64,000 nt of DNA from Rhodovulum robiginosum (GTDB lineage Bacteria > Pseudomonadota > Alphaproteobacteria > Rhodobacterales > Rhodobacteraceae). This document shows, piece after piece, positions 1 through 10,583 of the stretch (within the stretch, counting starts at the first letter, position 1; each line of letters starts with the position of its first letter). The notes beneath the pieces are model-generated. The model saw nothing but the letters and a program-made list of their open reading frames with translations. It searched no databases and had not been told where the DNA came from. Both the position numbers and the translations under genes were made by a program. Location: positions 62,001 to 126,000 of the forward strand of contig NZ_RWGU01000050.1 in the NCBI RefSeq assembly GCF_003944755.1. The letters are read 5' to 3'.

Positions 1-1417
<1,417 letters not shown>

Positions 1418-1421
<4 letters not shown>

Positions 1422-2239
1422 CGCGCCGCCCTCCTGAGCCTTGGGTCGAGCGCATCGCGCAGCCCGTCGCCCATCAGGTTGAGCCCCAGCACCATCAGCA
1501 CGATGGCCAGCCCCGGCAGGATCGCCAGCCGCGGCGTGGTGTAGATCATCGTCTGCGCCTCGGCCAGCATCCGGCCCCAGCTGGGCGTGGGGGGCTGGGC
1601 GCCCAGGCCGACATACGAGAGCCCCGCCTCGGCCAGGATGCCGAGGGAAAACTGGATCGTGCCCTGCACGATCAAGAGGTTCGCGATATTGGGCAGGATG
1701 TGTTCGACGCTGATCCGGGCCGGACCCTTGCCGGCCACCCGCGCGGCGAGGATGTAATCCAGCGTCCAGAGGCTAAGCGCGCCGCCGCGGGTGACGCGGG
1801 CGAAGACGGGGATATTGAAGATGCCGATGGCAAGGATGGCGTTGACCGCCGAGGGGCCGAAGACGGCGGTGATCAGGATCGCGATCACCAGCGCCGGAAA
1901 GGCAAAGATCAGATCGTTGCCGCGCATTATGATCTCGTCGATCAGGCTGCCCCTGTTGGCCGCCGCGATCAGACCCAGCGGCACGCCCAGCCCCATGCCG
2001 ATGCCCACCGCGACCAGCGCCACGGCGATCGAGGACCGCGCGCCGACCATCAGCATCGACAGAAGGTCGCGCCCGAACTGGTCGGTGCCCAGCACGTAAT
2101 CGCCGCCCGGTGGCCTCAGCCGTTCGGCGATGTTCAGCGCCGCCACGTCATGGGGGACCCAGACCAGCGAAACCGCGGCGGCGACCAGGAAAACCGCGCT
2201 CAGCATGCCACCGGCGTAGAGTTGCACCCGCCCCGTCAT
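1418..2239 (-). CDS. ABC transporter permease, DppC/OppC family
   Basis: This 273-residue inner-membrane permease is one of the two channel halves of an Opp/Dpp-type importer. It has an N-terminal membrane helix, a periplasmic stretch containing the GTDQFGRDLLSM motif typical of DppC proteins, and about five further hydrophobic segments. A cytoplasmic EAA-type loop (AGKGPARISVEHILPN) is the docking site for the ATPase. It starts with ATG overlapping the stop of the DppB-like gene (ATGA) and ends overlapping the GTG start of the ATPase gene, so the three genes are translationally coupled. The family assignment is firm and the substrate is unknown. Confidence 0.92.
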
Positions 2240-3180
2240 CGCCGCCTCAGGCGTGGGTCGACGGCGGCATAGGCCAGATCGACGACAAAGGTGACGAGGA
2301 TCACCGCGAAGACCAAGAGCATCACCACGCTTTCCACCACCACCAGGTCGCGCTGGGTGATCGCCTGAAAGATCAGCCGCCCGAGGCCGGGCAGGAAGAA
2401 CACGTTCTCGATGATGATCGCGCCCGCGAGCAGGAACGAGAATTGCAGCCCCATGATGGTCAGGACCGGGATCAGCGCGTTCCTGAGCGCGTGCCGCCTT
2501 ATCGCCTGGGCGCGGCTCAGCCCCTTGGCCCGCGCCGAGCGGATGTAATCCTGCCCCAGCGTCTCGATCAGCGCCGAGCGCATGACGCGCGCCAGGATCG
2601 CGGCCTGCGGCAGGGCCAGCGCCACCGCCGGCAGGGTCAGCGCCTTGAGGCCGGGGAAAAGTCCTGCCTCCCAGCCCGGAAAGCCGCCCGCCGAGAACCA
2701 GCGCAGATTGACTGCGAAGACCAGCACCAGAAGCATCGCGAACCAGAAATTCGGCACCGCGATGCCCAGCTGAGTGGCGCCCATGATGCCGTAATCCGCC
2801 GCGCTGCCGCGCCGCGCCGCCGCCGCCAGCCCCACCGGCACGGCGATAAGGACGGTCAGCGTCAGCGCATAGGCGGCCAGCGGCAGCGACACGACGAGGC
2901 GCTGGGCCACAAGGTCGGCCACCGGCACGCGGTAGGTGTAGGACTGTCCGAAATCGCCGCGCAACATGCCGCCCGCCCAGGAGATATAGCGGTCGGCCAG
3001 GCTGCCGCTCAGCCCCAGTTCCCGCCGCAGCGACGCCACGGCCTCGGGCTCGGCGTTCAGCCCCAGCATGAACGCCGCCGGGTCGCCCGGAATCACCTCG
3101 ATCACCGCAAAGATCACGAGGCTGGCCACCGCCAGGCTGAGGCCCAGCGACAACAGCCGGAGGAGGGTAAAGCGCAGCAT
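2236..3180 (-). CDS. ABC transporter permease, DppB/OppB family
   Basis: This 314-residue inner-membrane permease pairs with the DppC-like protein. The N-terminus (MLRFTLLRLLSLGLSLAVAS) is a typical DppB first helix, followed by the VIPGDPA motif of the family, about five more hydrophobic segments and an EAA-type loop (ARAKGLSRAQAIRRHALRNA). It is the first gene of the permease-permease-ATPase operon. No binding-protein gene directly precedes it. The nearest candidate is on the same strand at 7263-8732, separated by a block of genes on the other strand. Confidence 0.92.
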   Translation of the reverse strand: MLRFTLLRLLSLGLSLAVASLVIFAVIEVIPGDPAAFMLGLNAEPEAVASLRRELGLSGSLADRYISWAGGMLRGDFGQSYTYRVPVADLVAQRLVVSLPLAAYALTLTVLIAVPVGLAAAARRGSAADYGIMGATQLGIAVPNFWFAMLLVLVFAVNLRWFSAGGFPGWEAGLFPGLKALTLPAVALALPQAAILARVMRSALIETLGQDYIRSARAKGLSRAQAIRRHALRNALIPVLTIMGLQFSFLLAGAIIIENVFFLPGLGRLIFQAITQRDLVVVESVVMLLVFAVILVTFVVDLAYAAVDPRLRRR

Positions 3181-3299
3181 CGGCGGGGCAATCTCCTGTC
3201 TCGCGCGCCCGACGTTAGGGCCGGGGCGCGCCCCGGTCCAGTGCCGGCGGCTTGCGATGCGGCGCGCGCGGCGCCAGACTGCACCGAGACGGAGGGCCC

Positions 3300-3596
3300 A
3301 TGGGACGGATGCCGGTCGCGCTGCGGTTTCTGATCATCAACGTGCTGGTGCCCTTGGCGGCGCAGCCGATCCTCGGCGCGGTGCCGGGGGCCGTGCGGCT
3401 GGGCGCGGTGCTGGCCGCCGCGCCGCTCTTGCTGGCGGCCAACCTGTGGCACATCCTGCGCTTTGCCGAATGGCGCGCGGTCTTTGTCGCAGTGGTGCTG
3501 GCCAACCTTGCGGCGACGGTTTTCCTGGGCACGCTGGCGCTGGCCACGGCGGTGCCGGCTGTGATCTGGCTGGCGGGGGGCGGCGCAGGGGGCTGA
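3300..3596 (+). CDS. Small hydrophobic membrane protein of unknown function
   Basis: This 98-residue protein is predicted to sit in the inner membrane. It has three to four hydrophobic stretches (for example VALRFLIINVLVPLAAQPIL and AAAPLLLAANLWHIL) and almost no soluble domain. I chose the ATG directly downstream of GGAGGG. A second in-frame ATG nine bases later is also possible. It is transcribed divergently from the DppB-like gene, with about 120 bases between them. I do not recognise the family. The composition fits a real membrane protein, but a chance open frame in GC-rich DNA is not excluded. Confidence 0.6.
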   Translation: MGRMPVALRFLIINVLVPLAAQPILGAVPGAVRLGAVLAAAPLLLAANLWHILRFAEWRAVFVAVVLANLAATVFLGTLALATAVPAVIWLAGGGAGG

Positions 3597-3764
3597 TTTC
3601 CTCTTGCCAGCGGGGCAGCGCCTTGCCAATCATCGCGCCGGGCCTGTGGCGATGGCGTCGCCAAGGGGCGCGCCCATGCCGCCCCCCGCCCACCTGTCTT
3701 CCTTCCTGTACGCCGGGACCCCCTTATGGCCCGGGGCGCCCGGGCCGGATGACCGGAGAGCCAC

Positions 3765-4979
3765 ATGAGCCAGACCGACCGCCCCGCCTTTTACCGTTTT
3801 CACAATGGCGATAAGGCCCCGCTGCCGTTTTCGCCGCAGGAATACGACACCCGCCTGATGGGCCTGCGCAGCGCGATGGACGCCACGGGCGCCGATGTCG
3901 CCGTGCTGACCTCGATGCAGAATATCGCCTATTACTCGGGGTTTCTCTATTGCAGCTTCGGGCGGCCCTACGCGCTGGTGGTCACCGCGTCCGAGGCGGT
4001 GACGATCAGCGCGGGCATCGACGCGGGCCAGCCCTGGCGGCGCTGTCATGGCGACAACATCACCTATACCGACTGGGCGCGCGACAATTTCTGGCGCGCG
4101 GTGGCCCATGTGGCCGGGCAGGGCCGCGCCGTGGGGTATGAGGGCGACCACCTGACGCTGGCCCAGAAAGGCAGGCTCGACGCTGTGCTCGCACCCCGCG
4201 AAACGGTCGATATCGCGCCGGCGACCATGCAGCAGCGGATGCGCAAGAGCCCTGCGGAAATCGCGCTGATCCGCGCCGGCGCGCAGGTGGCGGATGTGGG
4301 CGGCTACGCCATCCGCGACGCGGTCAGGGAGGGCGTGCGAGAGATCGACGTGGCCATGGCCGGCCGCGACGCGATGGAGCTGGAGATCGCCAAACGCTTT
4401 CCCGACGCCGAGTATCGCGACACCTGGGTGTGGTTCCAATCGGGGCTCAACACCGACGGGGCGCACAACCCGGTGACAGCGCGCAGGCTGGAACGCGGCG
4501 ATATCCTGTCGCTGAATACCTTCCCGATGATCTCGGGTTATTACACCGCGCTCGAACGCACGATGTTCGTGGGCGAGGTGGACGACGCCAGCCTTGCCAT
4601 CTGGCAGGCCAATGTCGCGGCCCACGAATACGGCATGTCGCTGTTGAAACCCGGCGTGAGCTGTGCCGACGTGACCCATGCGATCAACGCCTTCCTCGCC
4701 GAGCGCGACCTGCTGCAATACCGCAGCTTCGGCTACGGTCACAGCTTCGGGGTGCTCTCGCATTATTACGGGCGCGAGGCAGGCCTGGAACTGCGCGAGG
4801 ATATCGACACGGTGCTGGAACCGGGCATGGTCATCTCGATGGAACCCATGCTGACCATTCCGCAGGGCCGGCCCGGCGCGGGGGGCTATCGTGAACACGA
4901 CATCTTGATCGTTTCCGATGAGGGCGCCGAGGACATTACAGGCTATCCTTACGGGGTCGGTTACAATGTGGTCGGATGA
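3765..4979 (+). CDS. Creatinase (creatine amidinohydrolase, M24 fold)
   Basis: Creatinase hydrolyses creatine to sarcosine and urea in the cytoplasm. The 404-residue length matches the 403-residue Pseudomonas putida enzyme, and long blocks match it as I remember it: FLYCSFGRPYALVV near residue 60, QPWRR near 89, WFQSG and DGAHNPVT near 223-238, and GYGHSFG through EPGMV near 322-354. The catalytic His falls at 234 (His232 in P. putida) and the substrate-binding Glu residues at 264 and 359 (262 and 358). This separates it from ordinary Xaa-Pro peptidases of the same fold. No sarcosine oxidase or urease gene is in the window. It lies between the permease and binding-protein genes of an ABC importer, which might bring in its substrate, but that is inference. 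Confidence 0.9.
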   Translation: MSQTDRPAFYRFHNGDKAPLPFSPQEYDTRLMGLRSAMDATGADVAVLTSMQNIAYYSGFLYCSFGRPYALVVTASEAVTISAGIDAGQPWRRCHGDNITYTDWARDNFWRAVAHVAGQGRAVGYEGDHLTLAQKGRLDAVLAPRETVDIAPATMQQRMRKSPAEIALIRAGAQVADVGGYAIRDAVREGVREIDVAMAGRDAMELEIAKRFPDAEYRDTWVWFQSGLNTDGAHNPVTARRLERGDILSLNTFPMISGYYTALERTMFVGEVDDASLAIWQANVAAHEYGMSLLKPGVSCADVTHAINAFLAERDLLQYRSFGYGHSFGVLSHYYGREAGLELREDIDTVLEPGMVISMEPMLTIPQGRPGAGGYREHDILIVSDEGAEDITGYPYGVGYNVVG

Positions 4980-5039
4980 CACCAGCGCGGGGCGGATGAG
5001 ATGGCGCGGGCTTGACGGCCGGAACAAACCGCGCCGTTA

Positions 5040-5054
5040 CTTGTTGATAACAAG
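5040..5054. promoter_or_regulatory. 15-bp perfect palindrome, possible operator
   Basis: CTTGTTGATAACAAG has two perfect 6-bp arms around GAT. It lies 61 bases after the creatinase stop and 39 bases before the L,D-transpeptidase start, in the only AT-rich stretch of this gap. There is no T-run after it, so a regulator site fits better than a terminator. No regulator gene is nearby. Confidence 0.35.
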
Positions 5055-5092
5055 AGCTATTTGAAAGCCGCCCGAGTTTAAGGTCTCCCCTC

Positions 5093-5899
5093 ATGCCCAA
5101 ATCCAGCCCGATTGACACGCCCCGTCCCCCTGTGCGCCTGTCGCGCCGGGGGGTTCTGGGCGGCGCGCTGGCGCTGGGCGCATGTCAGGCCACACCGTAC
5201 GACGCCGCGTCGGTACCCCTGGGCCCGCCAGCCTACGTGATGCGGCGCTATGGTGAGATTTTTGACGGCGGGTTCCGCATCGCGCCCGTCCCGCAACGCT
5301 ATCTCAGCGAGCGGACCTATCGCGTGACCGTCGCCTATACCGGGCCCGAGCCGCCGGGCACCATCGTGGTCGACCCTTATGCGCGGGTTCTCTATTTCGT
5401 GACCGGCCCCAGCCGGGCGTTTCGCTACGGCATTGCGGTGGGCCGCGCCGGCAAGGGGTTTTCAGGCAACGCGGTGATCCGGCGCAAGGAGGAATGGCCC
5501 TCTTGGCAGCCAACCCAGAACATGATCCGCACCGAGCCGCAGTTTTACGCCCAGTATGCCGATGGCCTGCCCGGCGGGCCGACCAACCCGCTGGGGGCGC
5601 GGGCGCTTTACCTCTACAAGGGCAGGCGCGACACCTATTACCGAATCCACGGCACCAACGATGTGAAATCCATCGGCCACGCCACCTCGGCGGGCTGCAT
5701 CCGCCTGTTCAACCATGACATTCTCGATCTTTACGAGCGGGTACCGCTGGGCACGCCCGTGACTGTACGCTCGGCAGGCGACTCGCTCGCCTTCGAAGGT
5801 CGGTTCATCGAGGGCCCCGACGGTTTTCTCGAACGCGTGGCGCCGCCCACGGTCTGGCCCTCGGGCTGGGACCTGCCGCCGATCGAACCGGTCCTGTGA
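5093..5899 (+). CDS. L,D-transpeptidase (YkuD domain), Tat-type lipoprotein
   Basis: Proteins with this domain form 3-3 cross-links in peptidoglycan or attach lipoproteins to it, acting in the periplasm. The 268-residue protein begins with a twin-arginine and hydrophobic segment (SRRGVLGG) followed by a lipobox LGAC with Cys31, so it is probably exported by Tat and lipidated. The YkuD core spans about residues 88-230. The catalytic motif HGTND...GHATSAGCIRL supplies Cys202 with His186 and His196. It ends in a GTGA overlap with the D-lyxose isomerase gene, so the two are co-translated although no functional link is obvious. Confidence 0.9.
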   Translation: MPKSSPIDTPRPPVRLSRRGVLGGALALGACQATPYDAASVPLGPPAYVMRRYGEIFDGGFRIAPVPQRYLSERTYRVTVAYTGPEPPGTIVVDPYARVLYFVTGPSRAFRYGIAVGRAGKGFSGNAVIRRKEEWPSWQPTQNMIRTEPQFYAQYADGLPGGPTNPLGARALYLYKGRRDTYYRIHGTNDVKSIGHATSAGCIRLFNHDILDLYERVPLGTPVTVRSAGDSLAFEGRFIEGPDGFLERVAPPTVWPSGWDLPPIEPVL

Positions 5900-6582
5900 A
5901 ACGCTCTGACATCAACGCGATCGTCTCGGCGGCCGACCGGTTCATCGCCGGGTTCGGGTTCGCCCTGCCGCCCTTTGCCGGCTGGACGCCCGCGCAATTC
6001 GGCGACGAGGCGCCGAACGCGCGGCGACTGGTCGATGCGCGGCTTGGCTGGGATGTGACCGATTACGGGCAGGGCCGGTTCGACGAGCTGGGCCTCGTGC
6101 TGTTCACCCTGCGCAACGGGCGCATCGATGAACTGCAGGCGGGCCGCGGCATGGTTTATGCCGAGAAACTGTTGATCTCGCGCGTCGGCCAACTCTCGCC
6201 CATGCACCGTCATATCGTGAAAACCGAGGACATCATCAATCGCGGCGGCGGTGCTCTGGCGGTCGAGCTGTTCGCGCTGGCGCCCGACGGCGGGCTCGAC
6301 CGCGCCGCGCAGGTGCAGGTGCTGTCGGACGGGAAATGGTGCACGCTGCCGGCGGGCGGCGTCCTGCGGCTGGCGCCGGGGCAAAGCGTGACGCTGACGC
6401 CCGCGCACTGGCACGCCTTCTGGGCCGAGGGTGCGGATGTGCTGATCGGCGAGGTATCGACCGTCAACGACGACGAGACCGACAATATCTTTGCCGATCC
6501 CCTGCCACGGTTTTGCGACATCGACGAAGACGAGCCGCCGGCGCGGCTGCTGGTCTCCGACTATGCCCGTTTTTTGGGCTGA
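5896..6582 (+). CDS. D-lyxose/D-mannose-type ketol-isomerase (cupin)
   Basis: The enzyme interconverts D-lyxose and D-xylulose (and often D-mannose and D-fructose) using a divalent metal in a cupin barrel. The 228-residue protein resembles the characterised D-lyxose isomerases of Providencia and E. coli along its whole length: LPPFAxWTP near residue 24, LGWDVTDYG near 50, and the metal-binding set SPMHRHIVKTEDIINRGGG with His104, His106 and Glu111, then His171. It starts with GTG overlapping the previous stop. Its product, D-xylulose, is the substrate of the xylulokinase encoded at 59078-60529, so it could feed that pathway. Confidence 0.85.
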   Translation: MKRSDINAIVSAADRFIAGFGFALPPFAGWTPAQFGDEAPNARRLVDARLGWDVTDYGQGRFDELGLVLFTLRNGRIDELQAGRGMVYAEKLLISRVGQLSPMHRHIVKTEDIINRGGGALAVELFALAPDGGLDRAAQVQVLSDGKWCTLPAGGVLRLAPGQSVTLTPAHWHAFWAEGADVLIGEVSTVNDDETDNIFADPLPRFCDIDEDEPPARLLVSDYARFLG

Positions 6583-6670
6583 CCCGTGCCCCCGATTGGG
6601 GTTGAGATCTGCCAAAAGCGCAATAGGTGGTCTGGTGATGACATCAATCACCGCAGAACAGAGGAAGACC

Positions 6671-7201
6671 ATGTCCGACGAAGACCTGATCAGTCCCGGT
6701 AACGCGAGGTCGCTCACCACCGACTCCACGCCGCTGTCCAGCCGGATGGGCTGGCCGCTGCTCAGCGACCGCAAACCCAATGTCCAGCTCAAGACCGACG
6801 ATCCCACGCCGCTGTCGAGCCGGCTGAACTGGTCGCTGCTGAGCCGGCGAAAACCCAATGTCGAATTGACGACCAACGACCCGACACCGCTGTCGAGTAG
6901 ATTCAACTGGCCCCTGCTAAGCAATAGGAAACCCAATATGGACCTGAAGACCGACGACCCCACGCCGCTTTCGGACAAGCTTAACTTGCCGCTGTTGAGC
7001 GACCGCAACGCCAATGTCGAACTGATGACGGACAACCCGACGCCGTTTTCCGCGATGTTCGGCTGGCCGCTCTTGAAGGGCAAGAAGGCGTCCGCCAAGC
7101 CCGCCCGCGGCACCAAGACCGGCACGTCCGACGACTCGGTGAGCCGGTTCTTCCGCCAGATCGTCACCGGCGAGGTGCAAAAGCCCGCGGACGACAAGTA
7201 A
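6671..7201 (+). CDS. Unrecognised protein made of five tandem 26-residue repeats
   Basis: This 176-residue protein has a short acidic N-terminus (MSDEDLISPGNARS), then five repeats at residues 15-39, 40-65, 66-91, 92-117 and 118-143, and a basic-to-mixed tail ending in SVSRFFRQIVTGEV and PADDK. The repeat reads roughly LxTDDPTPLSSRxNW followed by PLLSxRKPNVx. The conserved TPLS, the aromatic W and the PLLS motif suggest a repeating structural or binding unit. There is no signal peptide or membrane helix. I chose the ATG at 6671 because GAGG lies six bases upstream. An in-frame ATG at 6638 with a weaker site is the alternative. Repeat 3 uses AGA, AGG and CTA codons that are rare elsewhere here. 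I do not know the family or function. Confidence 0.75.
   Translation: MSDEDLISPGNARSLTTDSTPLSSRMGWPLLSDRKPNVQLKTDDPTPLSSRLNWSLLSRRKPNVELTTNDPTPLSSRFNWPLLSNRKPNMDLKTDDPTPLSDKLNLPLLSDRNANVELMTDNPTPFSAMFGWPLLKGKKASAKPARGTKTGTSDDSVSRFFRQIVTGEVQKPADDK
6713..7099 (+). repeat. Five direct repeats of 75-78 bp inside the gene at 6671-7201
   Basis: The units begin at 6713, 6788, 6866, 6944 and 7022. The first is 75 bp and the others 78 bp, so all stay in frame. Protein identity between units is higher than DNA identity, and silent positions differ freely. This points to selection on the repeated protein motif rather than a recent slippage expansion. The fifth unit is the most diverged. Confidence 0.85.
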
Positions 7202-7222
7202 GCCGCGCAGCCGCGCGTCTAG

Positions 7223-7258
7223 AAAGGCCGGCGGCCCCGTGGGGCGCGCCGGCCTTTT
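7223..7258. terminator. Strong intrinsic terminator between two convergent genes
   Basis: AAAGGCCGGCG and CGCCGGCCTTTT form an 11-bp stem, extended by GCCCC and GGGGC with one bulged base, and followed on the plus strand by a short T-run. It lies 21 bases after the repeat-protein stop and 4 bases from the end of the binding-protein gene on the other strand. It can serve both directions, but the T-run is better for the plus strand. Confidence 0.85.
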
Positions 7259-7262
7259 GCCG

Positions 7263-8732
7263 TCAGTCCGTCCAGCGCACGCCGGTCAGATCGTTGGCTT
7301 GGGTGGGCGCGTTTTTCCACAGCCCCTCGATCTTGGCGTTGGCGACGCCGGTCTTGGCCAGTTGGAAGAGATAGCCGTTGACGTAATCCTCGGCGATCAT
7401 GCGCTGGGCGTCGTGCAGGATCTCGCGCCGGCCGGCGGCATCCGACGTGGCGTCGAGCGTCTCCATCAGCGCCTGGAATTCCGGCTTGTCATACTGGAAA
7501 TAATAGTCGGGCCGGGCATAGATGTTGATGTCCATCGGTTCGGTATGGCTGACGATGGTCAGGTCGAAATCCTTGCCGCGGAACACCTGCTCCAGCCACT
7601 GCGCCCATTCCAGGTTGGTGATCTCGGTCTCGATCCCCACGGCGCGAAGCTGTGCCGCCACGATCTCGCCGCCGCGGCGGGCATAGGTCGGGGGCGGCAG
7701 CATCAGCCGGAGCTTGAGGTCCTGCTGCCCCGCCTCGGCCAAGAGCGCCCTGGACTTGTCCGGGTCGTAGGCCGACATCTCCGTCAGGTCGAGGTAATCG
7801 GGATTGTGCGGCGCGAAATGGGTGCCGATGGGCGTGCCGTAGCCGAACATTGCGCCATCGATGATGTCTTGGCGGTTGATCGCGTGGGCGATGGCCTCGC
7901 GCACCCGCACGTCGCCGAGCGGGCCGGCCTTGTTGTTGGTCGACAGGATCGTCTCGCCCTCGGTCGAGCCCACGATGACCGCAAAACGCGGGTCGGCCTC
8001 GAACTGGCTCAGCGTCTCTGGCGCGGGAAAGACCGGGAAGGCGTCGACATCGCCGGCCATCATGGCCGCAAACGCCGCGCTGGCGTCAGAGATGAACTTG
8101 AACGTGGCGCGTTCCAGCGCGGGCGCCGTGCCCCAGTAGTCGGGGTTTCTCACGATCTCGACCCGGTCGCCCTGCACCCAGCGGGCAAAGCTGAAGGGGC
8201 CGGTGCCGACAGGGGCGGTCGCCGCCTGTTCGACGCTCTCGGGCGCCACGATCACCGCGTCGCCCCAGGCCATGTTGAAGGGGAAGTTGCCGTTGGGCGC
8301 CGACAGCGTGACCCTGAGGGTCAGCGGGTCCACCACTTCGACTGCCGCGATCCCGGCAAACAGCGCCTTTTGTGCGTTTGTGCTGTCCTCGGCGCGGGCG
8401 CGGTCGAGGCTGAACTTGACGTCCTCGGCATCCATCGCCGTGCCGTCATGGAAGCTCACGCCCTCGCGCAGGTGAAAGATATAGACGGTGGCGTCGTCGC
8501 TGACCTCCCAGCGTTCGGCGAGGCCGGGCACGATGGCACCGTCGGGGGCAAAGCGCGTCAGCCCTTCGAAGACGTTGGCATAGACCACCTCGTCGATGGC
8601 AGCGGCGGCGCCGCCGGTGGGGTCGAGGTTGGGCGGCTCGAGCTGCATGCCGATGGTGATGCTGTCCTGCGCGGCGAAGGCCGGGCCTGTCGCCAGCGCG
8701 GCAAGAACGAGGGCGGTGGGAATGAGGCGCAT
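7263..8732 (-). CDS. Periplasmic substrate-binding protein of an Opp/Dpp-type ABC importer (SBP_bac_5)
   Basis: This protein captures the transported solute in the periplasm. The 489-residue protein starts with a clear Sec signal peptide ([20 protein letters not shown], cleavage after about residue 22-23) and continues with the family pattern [44 protein letters not shown] and [15 protein letters not shown] chose the ATG at 8732 because it opens the signal peptide and follows AAAGGGAG. An upstream in-frame extension to 8894 would bury the signal sequence. The partner permeases are probably those at 1418-3180, although 4 kb of opposite-strand genes lie between. The ligand is unknown. Confidence 0.9.
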   Translation of the reverse strand: MRLIPTALVLAALATGPAFAAQDSITIGMQLEPPNLDPTGGAAAAIDEVVYANVFEGLTRFAPDGAIVPGLAERWEVSDDATVYIFHLREGVSFHDGTAMDAEDVKFSLDRARAEDSTNAQKALFAGIAAVEVVDPLTLRVTLSAPNGNFPFNMAWGDAVIVAPESVEQAATAPVGTGPFSFARWVQGDRVEIVRNPDYWGTAPALERATFKFISDASAAFAAMMAGDVDAFPVFPAPETLSQFEADPRFAVIVGSTEGETILSTNNKAGPLGDVRVREAIAHAINRQDIIDGAMFGYGTPIGTHFAPHNPDYLDLTEMSAYDPDKSRALLAEAGQQDLKLRLMLPPPTYARRGGEIVAAQLRAVGIETEITNLEWAQWLEQVFRGKDFDLTIVSHTEPMDINIYARPDYYFQYDKPEFQALMETLDATSDAAGRREILHDAQRMIAEDYVNGYLFQLAKTGVANAKIEGLWKNAPTQANDLTGVRWTD

Positions 8733-8822
8733 GCTGCGGGCTCCCTTTCGAAATGACATCCCCATCAGAGACGCGAAATGTCGCTGTGGCAAGTGGCGCC
8801 TGCCCGGAGGTGGCCGACAGTC

Positions 8823-8851
8823 TGGATTCCGCGCTGCAGCATCTCTATAAC
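8823..8851 (+). promoter_or_regulatory. Candidate sigma-70 promoter for panBC
   Basis: TGGATT and TATAAC are separated by 17 bases and end 33 bases before the panB start. The -10 box is a good match and the -35 is weak. It lies in the 152-base gap between the divergent binding-protein and panB genes. No other signal is obvious in that gap. Confidence 0.4.
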
Positions 8852-8884
8852 GCCGCCCACCTTTGGCCCAGCTGGGAGGATGGA

Positions 8885-9711
8885 ATGAGCGCAACCGGGA
8901 ACGAGCGTCAGAGCACGCCGAGCGATTTGCAGGCCCGCAAGGGCGATACGCCCCTGGTCTGCCTGACCGCCTACACCACGCCGGTGGCGCGCATCGCCGA
9001 TGCGGAATGCGACCTCGTGCTGGTGGGCGACAGCGTCGGCATGGTGCTGCACGGGCTGCCCTCGACCGTGGGCGTGACGCTGGAGATGATGATCCTGCAC
9101 GGCAAGGCGGTGGCGCGCGGGCTGACGCGGGCGCTGATGGTCGTCGACATGCCCTTCGGCAGCTACGAGGAAAGCCCCGAGCAGGCGTTCCGCAACGCCG
9201 CGCGGATCATGGCCGAGACGGGGGCCGGTGCGGTCAAGCTGGAGGGCGGCGCGTCGATGGCCGGGACGATCCGGTTTCTCACCGCGCGCTCCATTCCGGT
9301 GATGGGCCATGTCGGGCTGACGCCGCAGGCGATCAACACGCTGGGCGGCTACAAGGTGCAGGGGCGCGGCGAGGACGCCGACCGCGTGCTGGCCGACGCC
9401 GCAGCGGTGGCCGAGGCCGGGGCCTTTTCGGTGGTGCTGGAAAAGGTGCCCGCCGCGCTGGCGGACCGGATCACCGCGGCCGTGCCGATCCCCACGGTGG
9501 GTATCGGCGCCTCGGCCGGGTGCGACGGGCAGATCCTGGTGATCGACGACATGCTGGGGCTGTTCACCGATTTCAAACCGAAATTCGCCAAGCGCTATGC
9601 CGAGCTGGGCCAGGCCGCCGGCGATGCGGTGGCGGCCTATGCCGAAGAGGTGCGCGCCCGCCGTTTCCCGGGCCCCGAGCATGTCTTCGGCGAGGGTGCG
9701 AGGGCGAAATC

Positions 9712-9715
<4 letters not shown>
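8885..9715 (+). CDS. panB: 3-methyl-2-oxobutanoate hydroxymethyltransferase
   Basis: PanB adds a hydroxymethyl group from methylenetetrahydrofolate to 2-oxoisovalerate, giving ketopantoate, the first committed step of pantothenate and CoA synthesis. The 276-residue protein has the normal family length and motifs: [14 protein letters not shown] near residue 26, [14 protein letters not shown] near 44 with metal-binding Asp49, [10 protein letters not shown] near 85, VKLEGG, and [10 protein letters not shown] chose the ATG at 8885 because GGGAGGA lies about 5 bases upstream and the protein then starts as in other PanBs. Its stop overlaps the panC GTG start. Confidence 0.95.
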
Positions 9716-10563
<848 letters not shown>

Positions 10564-10583
10564 GCAGCGGGGCCGGATGCGCG

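Noticed and set aside
3765-4979. Annotation as a generic Xaa-Pro aminopeptidase
   Set aside because: Residue-by-residue agreement with creatinase, including the His and two Glu positions, is too extensive for a general M24 peptidase.
6638-6670. Upstream ATG for the repeat protein
   Set aside because: The ribosome site before the ATG at 6671 is better placed. The longer form remains possible but is not preferred.
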